Positions 1 through 6,868 of a stretch of DNA of 11,953 bases are shown here, one piece after another. The position numbers and the translations under genes are program-made. The DNA comes from Deltaproteobacteria bacterium. GTDB lineage: Bacteria; JAMCPX01. A model generated the notes under the pieces. It did not search any database. It was not told where the DNA came from and saw only the letters and a program-made list of their open reading frames with translations. Each line of letters starts with the position of its first letter. Position 1 is the first letter of the stretch. The stretch lies in NCBI GenBank assembly GCA_023489065.1, contig JAMDCL010000105.1, positions 1-11,953 of the forward strand, read 5' to 3'.

Positions 1-52
1 TAACCGCAACGGTAAGTAAAAGTAGAAAAGTTATCGTGTATACCCTTTTCAT
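1..52 (-). CDS. N-terminus of an exported protein, cut by the window edge
   Basis: Only the first 17 codons are inside the window. Reading leftwards from an ATG at 52-50, the peptide is MKRVYTITFLLLLTVAV, which is a classic signal-peptide start: a basic n-region followed by a run of Leu/Ile/Val. The product should therefore be exported through Sec; whether it is a lipoprotein, a periplasmic protein or a membrane protein cannot be told. Start choice is well supported by an AAGGGGG Shine-Dalgarno sequence about 6 nt upstream and a promoter at 87-115. It has its own promoter and lies 343 nt past the end of the AddB-like gene, so it is probably a separate transcription unit. The function is unknown. 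Confidence 0.7.
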   Translation of the reverse strand, partial: MKRVYTITFLLLLTVAV

Positions 53-86
53 AGTACCCCCTTTTTACGGAAAGCTGATGATATCT

Positions 87-115
87 TATATACCAAAACA
101 GGCAATACTATGCAA
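87..115 (-). promoter_or_regulatory. Sigma-70-type promoter for the left-edge gene
   Basis: On the minus strand a -35 box TTGCAT (115-110) is separated by exactly 17 nt from a -10 box TATATA (92-87). Each box matches the sigma-70 consensus at 4-5 of 6 positions with ideal spacing. A start of transcription near 80 would give a leader of about 28 nt containing the strong Shine-Dalgarno sequence of the gene that starts at 52. No operator-like symmetry was seen around it. Confidence 0.55.
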
Positions 116-228
116 ACATATTCGAACCGGGGCAGTGTTTCTTTTTTCATGACAGGAGAGGCAAAGGCCGGAGGCATGATGGCAGAGGGGAACAGGCTGA
201 CCGACAACTCAAAAACGGTTGTTTTGTC

Positions 229-249
229 ATGCTGAATTTATTGCAGCAT
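229..249. repeat. REP-like hairpin (ATGCTG/CAGCAT)
   Basis: ATGCTG at 229-234 pairs with CAGCAT at 244-249. Two further A-T pairs lie inside, past a one-base bulge, leaving a TTTA loop. The wording, with TGTC just before the stem, resembles short interspersed elements of the type seen scattered in many bacterial intergenic regions. That family assignment is from memory and only one copy is in this window, so repeat status is an inference. Confidence 0.45.
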
Positions 250-281
250 CCTGCAGGGGTAATAAATTACGTGGACTTGAG

Positions 282-302
282 ATCCCGGATCTCGTCCGGG
301 AT
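282..302. repeat. REP-like hairpin (ATCCCGGA/TCCGGGAT)
   Basis: A perfect 8-bp GC-rich stem, ATCCCGGA at 282-289 and TCCGGGAT at 295-302, encloses the loop TCTCG. A second, mutually exclusive stem, GAGATC/GATCTC (279-284 with 288-293), overlaps its left arm. The sequence resembles widespread short intergenic repeats built around CATCCCGG. It lies about 94 nt past the AddB-like stop codon and could protect the 3' end of that mRNA, but there is no T run to make it a standard terminator. Confidence 0.5.
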
Positions 303-395
303 GTCCATTCCCGGTGTGCCTGTTGTGGTATGACATTGATCTCGCCGGGGAGGCGCGGGAAATGAGGTCCGTCCCTCAGAATGCGGGACACTTCT

Positions 396-3314
396 TTATC
401 TGCACAGGGCGAGGAATGGGCAATACTTGCAGGTTTCCGGGTTTGAATCTTCATGGACGAACGGTGTATCCGGATCGAGCATCTCTGCTATCAGGTTTTT
501 TAACGACGGCAGAAACACCTGTTCCATGAACGCTCTTCGCTGAGAATCATGTTTTGTGTTAAACAAGGGCTTAGAATCCCGTCTTTTATCGTTTATCATA
601 AAGAGACTTGCATTGAGATGTTCCCAGTCTGCATCGGCCATGCCGATCGTATCTTTGTTCTGGCTGCAGATATAAAGATAAAGGGGCAACTGGAACGATA
701 CGATGAGCTCCTGCATGTCTTCCCTCTTACCCGGTACTTTGCCATTGCTGAGCCAGTCCGCAAGTTTTGAGATTTTTGGAACCTTAGCCGAACTGCCTGT
801 CTTATAATCGACGATCAGGTACTCGTTATCCTTTTTGTCGATCCTGTCTATCTTGCCTTTCAACCGGACAGGGACCCCGCGGATCGAAGAAAAAGGCGCG
901 GAAAGTGTTTTTTCAAGGCTTATAAGGTACGGTGAACGGCGTCCGTCCTTTTGTATAAATTCTTTCAGCAGGCGTTTGATTATTTCCTTGAGCAAAAAGA
1001 ACTCTCCATTATCCTCCCCGTGAAACGTTCTTTCGAATTCATCCTCTATAATCCGTTCCAGGACAGCATCATGGGATACGGTATGCATGTACGTCTTGTT
1101 CACAAAAGGTGTATAAAATATTCTCAGCACTTCATGGACGAATGATCCTATGTCTCTTGCTTCTATCTCCTCACCGAGTTCTTTTGTTTCCTTGAATCCG
1201 AGGATATACTGGTAATAGAACCGTACGGGACAGACCAGATAGGCGTCTGCGGCAGTTGGAGACAGGCCGTTCGACACGATACCCTCGATGATTTTCAGTA
1301 TGTCCTTATCCTTTTTTATGGGCAGCTTGTTTTGCTCATGAACCTCTGTCTTGAATTGCTTTTTTACAAACCCTATTTTGCTATCGGGCGCGGCCCCGCT
1401 TCCGTGGTCAAAATCAAAAAGCCGTTTTTCTTTCTTTTCCTCATCCCACAGTATTTCTTCTATGAATCTGCTCCGTTCCCCGTCTTCGCTCTTTTTATAA
1501 ATAAGGTGCACCTCTTTCGCACCCTTGATAAGTCTCCTGAAATGGTAACGGAACACCTGCTCGTGTTCCCGGTATGTCGGCAGATCGAGGGCCTTCTTAA
1601 CCTGAAACGGAAGAAGGGGATCATAGCGGGAGACCGACGGCAGAACGCCCTCGTTGCAATCCAGCAGAATCACCCTGTCGAAATTGAGGACCCTTGTTTC
1701 CAGCAATCCGAGTATCTGCAATCCTTTCAGCGGAATGCCGTTGAAGGGTATGGTCTGCATTTCTGCATAGCTGTTGAACAGGGCAAAGATCCTTTGCCGG
1801 TCAAACTGTTCTTGCTGAAACTCCGCGTGCCCGAGCGCCTCTATGGTGTCCATCAGTCCTTTTATAAATGACACGGAGAATTTATACTGCAGTGCAGAGC
1901 TGTCCTTGAGAATGGCCTGCAAGACCTTGTCGAGTGAGGCGGCAAAATCACGGACAACCAGCCTGTCGGGTTCGAACGGTATGAAAAACAATGCATGGAG
2001 CTCCTGAATATAGGATCGTATCGCGCCGGCGTCGGCAGGTTTTTCTTCGGTATATGCCAGACTGTCTGCCACCCGTTTATACAGGAGGTCGTCTTCTATG
2101 TCTTCCAACATAAGAAATACCTTACCCTTGTCTATAATATACCTTTCTATCTGCTGAACAACGGCATGCACGGCTTGGTCATGCATGCCTTTTATATAGG
2201 GATGTTTCAGCACCCTTAAATAATCTTTTGCATAATAATGCCTGTTTTTCCCCCCCGGTTCCGTCCTCCTTGAGGACTGTGCGTTAAAAATGCCGTTCAT
2301 CAACGTATAAAACGGCGTTCTCTTCAGCGGATACCCCATGGTTACATTGTAATCGTAGGGAAAATAATCCATAACATTGGATAAGAGCGGCAACAGGGTA
2401 CCCGCATCGGGTAAAACTATCGCTGTTCCGGATAAACCGGGATCACCGTCTTTTACTTCCTTCAATATGCCGTATACCGATTCCGTCTCTCCATGCGTGT
2501 CAGAGGCTTCGTGCAGTATTATTTTTTGTGGTCCGGCGTTTTCCGGAGATTCACTCTTGAGCCGGCCGCTGATCGTTGCCTCTGCATGAAGGCTCTTCTG
2601 CAGTTGTGTAACCGTATCGTCTGCAGATTCTACCTGTGTGAAGAATGATGCCTTCCCGTTATTCAATAAAGTCTTTATAACCTCTGCTTCTGCCTTTGTC
2701 AGCGCACTGAGCCCCGCAAAATAGATATGATCGAATTCATCGAACGTTTTTTCCCTGATGCAGCCCGCCGCAGTGTAATAGTTAAGCCCCCTCGTCGTAC
2801 GGTGTGCCTGGCCGAGCCTGTTATGGAACTCTTTTCTTATGGTGGAGAATTGTCCCAAAAGCTTCCGCATGCCGCCGTGCATATCCGGAAGGTTTATGGA
2901 GGAAAGGTTGCTATCTCCTACGAGTTCCGTATCCAACTCTTCGATGAGCTTGAATATCTCGATACCCCAGAAAACAAAGTCTTCAAAGCTGTTGAACGTA
3001 TGCCCTTCTAATGTCTTATCCAGCCCCTGTACGATGGTAAACAGTTCATACACCGCATCCAGCAGGTCCATCTCCCGGTCATTGCTGCCTGCGGTGTAGC
3101 TCATAAACTCCGTTATGGTAAATATGCGGGGCGGGAAGAACGCTGATTTGCATGCTTCCGAAAGATAACCGGTAAGGTAAAGACCCGGTCTTTTCCCGGG
3201 AAATACCACGGCATTTCTGGAGAGGTCTGCTGCGGATTCAGCTCCTTTCATCAGTGCTTTTCCGATGAAGGGGATGAGTTCTTCTGAACAGGAAAACGCC
3301 TCTATTACAGCCAT
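396..3314 (-). CDS. AddB-like helicase-nuclease subunit with Fe-S PD-(D/E)XK domain
   Basis: Probable double-strand-break resection protein of the AddB family, 972 residues from the ATG at 3314. The C-terminal nuclease domain is clear: H727 in GSFVHEVL, D823 in KGKIDRID, D836 and K838 in VDYKTG, and Q875 in SFQLPLYLY. Four cysteines (C695, C962, C965, C971) give the C...CX2CX5C iron-sulfur staple typical of AddB. A mid-protein block with LLDCNEGVLPS and LIYKKSEDGERSRFIEEI is also AddB-like. No Walker A (GxxGxGKT) is seen near the N-terminus, so this is not an active AddA-type motor. The ATG at 3314 is preferred over an in-frame ATG at 3428 because the latter would overlap the upstream gene by 104 nt; GAAGGA precedes 3314. 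It is the last gene of a three-gene operon, 10 nt after the TatD-radical SAM gene. The partner addA is not in the window. Confidence 0.85.
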   Translation of the reverse strand: MAVIEAFSCSEELIPFIGKALMKGAESAADLSRNAVVFPGKRPGLYLTGYLSEACKSAFFPPRIFTITEFMSYTAGSNDREMDLLDAVYELFTIVQGLDKTLEGHTFNSFEDFVFWGIEIFKLIEELDTELVGDSNLSSINLPDMHGGMRKLLGQFSTIRKEFHNRLGQAHRTTRGLNYYTAAGCIREKTFDEFDHIYFAGLSALTKAEAEVIKTLLNNGKASFFTQVESADDTVTQLQKSLHAEATISGRLKSESPENAGPQKIILHEASDTHGETESVYGILKEVKDGDPGLSGTAIVLPDAGTLLPLLSNVMDYFPYDYNVTMGYPLKRTPFYTLMNGIFNAQSSRRTEPGGKNRHYYAKDYLRVLKHPYIKGMHDQAVHAVVQQIERYIIDKGKVFLMLEDIEDDLLYKRVADSLAYTEEKPADAGAIRSYIQELHALFFIPFEPDRLVVRDFAASLDKVLQAILKDSSALQYKFSVSFIKGLMDTIEALGHAEFQQEQFDRQRIFALFNSYAEMQTIPFNGIPLKGLQILGLLETRVLNFDRVILLDCNEGVLPSVSRYDPLLPFQVKKALDLPTYREHEQVFRYHFRRLIKGAKEVHLIYKKSEDGERSRFIEEILWDEEKKEKRLFDFDHGSGAAPDSKIGFVKKQFKTEVHEQNKLPIKKDKDILKIIEGIVSNGLSPTAADAYLVCPVRFYYQYILGFKETKELGEEIEARDIGSFVHEVLRIFYTPFVNKTYMHTVSHDAVLERIIEDEFERTFHGEDNGEFFLLKEIIKRLLKEFIQKDGRRSPYLISLEKTLSAPFSSIRGVPVRLKGKIDRIDKKDNEYLIVDYKTGSSAKVPKISKLADWLSNGKVPGKREDMQELIVSFQLPLYLYICSQNKDTIGMADADWEHLNASLFMINDKRRDSKPLFNTKHDSQRRAFMEQVFLPSLKNLIAEMLDPDTPFVHEDSNPETCKYCPFLALCR

Positions 3315-3324
3315 GCACTTACCA

Positions 3325-4731
3325 TCATTCCTTCTCTTTCTTGTACCGCAAAGACTCTTTATAATACGGCCGAATCCTGAATTTGACCCCGAGCGTTTCT
3401 GCAACCGCCCTTGTTGCGGCTGCGTCACTATTCGGGAGATCCACCATGGTTGCCGTTACATCCTTGAAACGGGCCTTTGACAGCTTTATAAACTCCTTAA
3501 CAGCCTCGTAAGAGGCTTCACCGAATTTGTTGTTACACAGCTTGATATACGTTTTCGCATCCGGCGCATTGAGGCTAACCGAGACAGCATCAATGGAGCC
3601 GCTGAGCTCTTTTGTTATATCCCTCCCGTACACGAGATTACCGAGTCCGTCCGTATCGAGCCGCACTGTTTTTGTCCCGTGCTCTTTCAGCCATTTGCTT
3701 ACGGCAAGGAGCATGTCAAGACGCTGCGTCGGTTCTCCAAAACCGACAAATACCACATCATCGTACCCCGGCAGCCTCTGGAGTGCACGGATAATCTCCT
3801 CATACGAGGGCTCTGTCTTGAACAACTTCAACGGATAATCCTTTACATAATAATCGTTTTTAAACTTGGGACAGAACACACATACATTCGTGCACCTGTT
3901 CGTTATATTCAAATAAAGCCGGTTATCCAGAGCATAGGCGATCGTTTGTTCAACACCGATACCAAAGGCCTTGATTGCATTGTCCAGCAGTATGTCCGCC
4001 AGCGTATCCTCGTCCATATGTTTTATTTCTGCTATGGCCCTGAGCACGTACGACGTGTAAGCAGGTTCATTGCGTTTCCCCCTGTGCGGTACCGGGGACA
4101 AGAAGGGACAATCCGTTTCTATGAGCAGACGGTCAACCGGCAGCTCTGCAACCGCTTCCCGCAATGACTGTGCGTTTTTGAACGTGATAATGCCGTTGAT
4201 GGAGAGATAAAAACCGAGCTCGATAGCCTCCGCTGCCTGTTCACGGTCACCGCCGTAACTATGGATAACACCGGCAACATCGCCTGCATGCATCTTTCTC
4301 AGGATGCTCATGGATTCCTTGTTTGCGTCCCTGCTGTGGATAACCAGCGGCAGGCGCTTGTCCCGTGCAAGCTCTATAAAAGCTTCGAAAGCCTGTATCT
4401 GGCTCTCTTTCGGTGAATGCAGATAATGGTAATCAAGTCCGACCTCGCCGATCGCAATGACCTTTGGCTCATCCGCAAGTCTGCCGATTTCCTGAAGCAC
4501 CTGCTCATCGAACAGGGACGCCTCGTGCGGATGCAGTCCTACCGTCGCATAGATATTGTCGTGCGCATTGGCGATCGCAATGGCATCGTAATTGCCCTTC
4601 ATGCCCATGCCCGAGCCTATGTTAATGATAAATTGTGTGCCTGCATCAAAAGCCCGATGGATGACCTCTTCCCTGTCCTGTTCATAGCCCTCGAAATTCA
4701 GGTGTGCGTGTGAATCGTAAATCTTCGTCAT
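3325..4731 (-). CDS. TatD-family metal nuclease fused to a radical SAM domain
   Basis: A 468-residue two-domain protein. Residues 1-260 are a TatD-type metal-dependent hydrolase with all expected ligands: H8 and H10 in DSHAH, E96 in GEVGLD, H132 in VIHSRDA, H157 in VIHSYGG, and D207 in IETDCPFLSP. Residues 268-468 are a compact radical SAM domain with the CX3CX2C cluster motif (C280, C284, C287, in CTNVCVFC) and the SAM-contacting GFGEPT (331-335 region). TatD proteins act as DNA 3'-5' exonucleases or D-aminoacyl hydrolases; the role of TatD-associated radical SAM domains is unknown to me. The ATG at 4731 overlaps the upstream stop codon as ATGA, with GAGG about 8 nt ahead, so translation is likely coupled to the binding-protein gene. 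No frameshift or linker damage is seen, so the fusion looks genuine. Confidence 0.88.
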   Translation of the reverse strand: MTKIYDSHAHLNFEGYEQDREEVIHRAFDAGTQFIINIGSGMGMKGNYDAIAIANAHDNIYATVGLHPHEASLFDEQVLQEIGRLADEPKVIAIGEVGLDYHYLHSPKESQIQAFEAFIELARDKRLPLVIHSRDANKESMSILRKMHAGDVAGVIHSYGGDREQAAEAIELGFYLSINGIITFKNAQSLREAVAELPVDRLLIETDCPFLSPVPHRGKRNEPAYTSYVLRAIAEIKHMDEDTLADILLDNAIKAFGIGVEQTIAYALDNRLYLNITNRCTNVCVFCPKFKNDYYVKDYPLKLFKTEPSYEEIIRALQRLPGYDDVVFVGFGEPTQRLDMLLAVSKWLKEHGTKTVRLDTDGLGNLVYGRDITKELSGSIDAVSVSLNAPDAKTYIKLCNNKFGEASYEAVKEFIKLSKARFKDVTATMVDLPNSDAAATRAVAETLGVKFRIRPYYKESLRYKKEKE

Positions 4732-6401
4732 TGTTTTAACCTCATCATCTCCGGCCTGTAGTTCCCGAATACCGTGGGCCTGTAATTCTCGAGCCTGTCG
4801 GTATACGCAACAAAGTCCTCCTGCCGGACAATAGGTATAAGCGGTAATTCATCGTGAAGGATCTCCTGTACTTTCTTATAATATACTGCCCTTTTCTGAA
4901 TGTTGTATTCCTCTGCACCCTTTACCATAAGCCTGTCTATTTCTGCCTCCCACTTTGTTGCGGGTGCCTTTTCGGACGGGTTCCATATATGGAGCATACC
5001 GCTCGACAGTAAAACGTTGGCTCCGTTGTACGGTTCGTATCCGCCGGTCAGGGCTATAAGCACACAATCCCAGTCAAAGTTTGTCGTAAGCTTTTCTACA
5101 AGCGTGTTGAAGTCGAGCGGCTTGTAGTTTACCTTCATGCCCAGCCTGGTAAGGTCCGTCAGGATAATGGAGGCTATACGCTCTCTCTGTTCATTGCCGG
5201 AATTGGTAAAGAAATCGAATTCAACCCTGTTGTTACGGTTATCGTACAATCTGCCGTTTTTCCAGTGGAACCCTCCCTTTTTCAGCAGTGCCCTCGCTTC
5301 GTCGAGATTATAGGCATAGTCGGGCATTGTCTGATGGTACACGGGCACATTCCGCGGTACAAAGGATATCGCCGGCTCTCCATAACCCCGGTAAACATCA
5401 TTGATGACCGCCCTTTTATCGATGCTGTGGGCAACTGCCTTGAGAAAATCGAGATTGGTAAACCAACGGTACTTCGGATTTACCTTTCCGTCCTTTAGGT
5501 AGTGTCTCGGGTTCCTGTTGAATGATATAAACATGATTCCCGTATCGAGTCCTATGTTCTTGACGATGAAATGCCTTTTTTTACTCATGGACTCAAGGGA
5601 TGCCACCTCCTGCGGCCTCGGGTTATAAATATCTGTTTCCCCTGAAATGAATTTTACGTACTGTGCGTCCTGGTTCTGGACTATAAGCATTGCACGGTTC
5701 TTGATGTAGGGAAGCTGCACCCCGGCATCGTCCTTCCCGTAATAGTGCGGGTTCGCCTTGAGCAGGATATACTGGCTCGGCACATACGATTCAAGGGTAT
5801 ACGGACCGAGTCCGATGATCTGGTGCGGCGGCGTGATGATGTTCCATGTCCTCTCGAACATATCATCGAGCAGCGGCTTTTGCAGGACATGTTCCGGCAA
5901 AACCGGTATGCTTAATGATTCCAGAAACGGATAGAACGGTACCGGTAAAATAAACCGCACCGTATGATTATTAACCTTCTCGACCTTTATCTGTCTACCC
6001 TGGATCGTAAAGAGATCCCGGTACGAGGAGAGCACCGCGGGAGAGTAGATCACCTTGAAGGTAAAGACCACGTCATCCGCAGAAAACGGCTTGCCGTCGC
6101 TGAAATATACATCTTTCCTCAGGTTCATGGTTATCACCTTTTTGTCGCTGCTGATTGTCCATGATCGCGCAAGGCCGGGCTCGACCTGGAACGTAAAAGG
6201 GTTCAGCCGCGTCAGGCCCGCAAATACGGGGTCAAGAACATCCGTGGAGCTGGTTTCGTTCGCAAGGATCGGATTGAATGTTTTTGGATCGGATATTACC
6301 GAGGTAACAAGCATGTTTTTCGGCAGGCTTTCGAACTTTTCGAAATTACACCCGCCGATTAAAACAAGGAATATAAGTATATTGACAAAAACTCTTTTCA
6401 T
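4728..6401 (-). CDS. ABC-type peptide-binding lipoprotein (SBP_bac_5 family)
   Basis: A 557-residue extracytoplasmic substrate-binding protein of the oligopeptide/dipeptide/nickel class. The signal peptide MKRVFVNILIFLVLIGGC carries a lipobox ending at C18, so it is lipid-anchored. Family features in order: SDPKTFNPILANE (37-49), SDGKPFSADDVVFTFK (101-116), a GPYTLESYVPSQYILLKANP segment in the middle, and HDELPLIPIVRQED near the C-terminus. The length fits the family. The start ATG has GGTGAT as ribosome binding site a few nt upstream. It is first in an operon with the TatD-radical SAM fusion (4-nt ATGA overlap) and the AddB-like gene. No permease or ATPase genes accompany it, so the ligand and transporter partners cannot be inferred from context. 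No clear promoter was found directly in front of it. Confidence 0.9.
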   Translation of the reverse strand: MKRVFVNILIFLVLIGGCNFEKFESLPKNMLVTSVISDPKTFNPILANETSSTDVLDPVFAGLTRLNPFTFQVEPGLARSWTISSDKKVITMNLRKDVYFSDGKPFSADDVVFTFKVIYSPAVLSSYRDLFTIQGRQIKVEKVNNHTVRFILPVPFYPFLESLSIPVLPEHVLQKPLLDDMFERTWNIITPPHQIIGLGPYTLESYVPSQYILLKANPHYYGKDDAGVQLPYIKNRAMLIVQNQDAQYVKFISGETDIYNPRPQEVASLESMSKKRHFIVKNIGLDTGIMFISFNRNPRHYLKDGKVNPKYRWFTNLDFLKAVAHSIDKRAVINDVYRGYGEPAISFVPRNVPVYHQTMPDYAYNLDEARALLKKGGFHWKNGRLYDNRNNRVEFDFFTNSGNEQRERIASIILTDLTRLGMKVNYKPLDFNTLVEKLTTNFDWDCVLIALTGGYEPYNGANVLLSSGMLHIWNPSEKAPATKWEAEIDRLMVKGAEEYNIQKRAVYYKKVQEILHDELPLIPIVRQEDFVAYTDRLENYRPTVFGNYRPEMMRLKQ

Positions 6402-6863
6402 GCATCACCACGATCTATTTTTGCTTTTTTTTCACGGATTGTCCATGATTTTGGCAATCTTTCGTCGAACGCTTCGGGGGCACACAGCAATACCTCTGCG
6501 CCGGGACGGACGAATTCACACGCTTTCCTGCTTTTTTGAAGATTAACCCGAATAATGCGTTTGAAAAATAAGGAAGTTTATGCAATGAGCGATAAGCCCG
6601 CGTCAGACAAAGGTATGCTTCGAAAATCCGATGAGGAAACCATACCGGGTAATGGCATATAAACCCCGTTAGAAATGTCGGAATAATACAGATGTTTTTA
6701 TAATAAATTTTCAATCTATCGTCGTACAAATTATCATCTGCTGAGTTTCTAACGGGGTGAACATACAGAGGACTAAAAGCTCGTTTCTATAAGGAAACTT
6801 ATAGATATCAGGTGGATCGCGGGATTGAGCGAATAAGTAAACTTCCTTATTGCATTTTTCAGG
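6402..6863. other. 462-base gap, mostly an inverted-repeat element
   Basis: Between the hydrolase gene and the binding-protein gene there is no convincing gene. Bases 6402-6541 hold A/T runs and a weak promoter-like pair for the downstream operon (TGGACA at 6445-6440 and AAAAAT at 6422-6417), which I do not call because the leader would be only about 9 nt. Bases 6542-6868 form the nested inverted repeat described separately. A 104-codon open frame at 6729-6415 on the minus strand has no family features, no ribosome binding site and runs through the repeat arm, so it is not called. Confidence 0.6.
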
Positions 6864-6868
6864 TTAAT
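6542..6868. repeat. Nested inverted-repeat element of 327 bp (MITE-like or structured)
   Basis: Three pairs of inverted arms share nearly one centre near 6705-6711. The outer arms are 6542-6558 and 6852-6868 (15 of 17 bases complementary). The middle arms are AATAAGGAAGTTTA at 6567-6580 and TAAACTTCCTTATT at 6838-6851 (14 of 14). The inner arms are ACCCCGTTAGAAA at 6663-6675 and TTTCTAACGGGGT at 6746-6758 (13 of 13). Short extra matches (CCCGCG/CGCGGG at 6597-6602 and 6818-6823; CAGATG/CATCTG at 6689-6694 and 6735-6740) keep the same symmetry. Between the middle and inner arms the two halves are similar in length (82 and 79 nt) but largely unlike in sequence. No transposase and no clear target-site duplication are visible. 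A degenerate miniature transposable element or a pair of facing small repeat units are both possible. Confidence 0.65.
6786..6805. repeat. Hairpin with GAAA tetraloop inside the right repeat unit
   Basis: Plus-strand TCTATAAG (6786-6793) and CTTATAGA (6798-6805) form an 8-bp perfect stem closed by GAAA, a GNRA-type tetraloop. It lies midway between the conserved ends of the right-hand unit. The left-hand unit has a different stem at a comparable place (GGTATG 6612-6617 with CATACC 6641-6646, 23-nt loop). Neither stem is followed by a T run, so these are not intrinsic terminators. Confidence 0.5.

Larger units (their letters stand above)
53..395. other. Intergenic region with REP-like hairpins
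   Basis: This 343-base gap lies between the end of the AddB-like gene and the left-edge gene. It holds the promoter at 87-115 and two hairpin-forming segments (229-249 and 282-302). A weak stem, GTCCC/GGGAC, occurs at 370-388 just past the AddB-like stop codon. None of the stems is followed on the minus strand by a T run, so no intrinsic terminator for the upstream operon can be named. The short open frames here have no recognisable protein features and no good ribosome binding sites. Confidence 0.6.

Noticed and set aside
113..135. tRNA T-loop-like GGTTCGAAT on the minus strand
   Set aside because: The flanking bases cannot form the T-stem, and no acceptor, D or anticodon arms are found around it.
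370..388. Terminator candidate after the AddB-like gene
   Set aside because: The stem GTCCC/GGGAC is short with an internal mismatch, and no T run follows on the minus strand.
1332..1871. 179-codon open frame on the plus strand
   Set aside because: It lies wholly antisense to the conserved part of the AddB-like gene, has no family features and no ribosome binding site.
3315..3428. N-terminal extension of the AddB-like protein by 38 residues
   Set aside because: It would overlap the TatD-radical SAM gene by 104 nt, and the extension is basic low-complexity sequence unlike AddB; the ATG at 3314 has a good upstream site.
6440..6445. Promoter for the binding-protein operon (TGGACA with AAAAAT 17 nt on)
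   Set aside because: The -10 match is poor and transcription would begin only about 9 nt before the start codon, leaving no room for the ribosome binding site.
6055..6546. 163-codon plus-strand open frame ending at the left repeat arm
   Set aside because: Mostly antisense to the signal peptide and N-terminal domain of the binding protein, low-complexity composition and no recognisable domain; its stop inside the arm is probably chance.
6663..6758. Integron attC-like boxes (GTTAGAA and TTCTAAC)
   Set aside because: The boxes are in the wrong order for an attC site (GTTA first, TAAC second), there is no L-box pair with the usual spacing, and no integrase or cassette genes are present.
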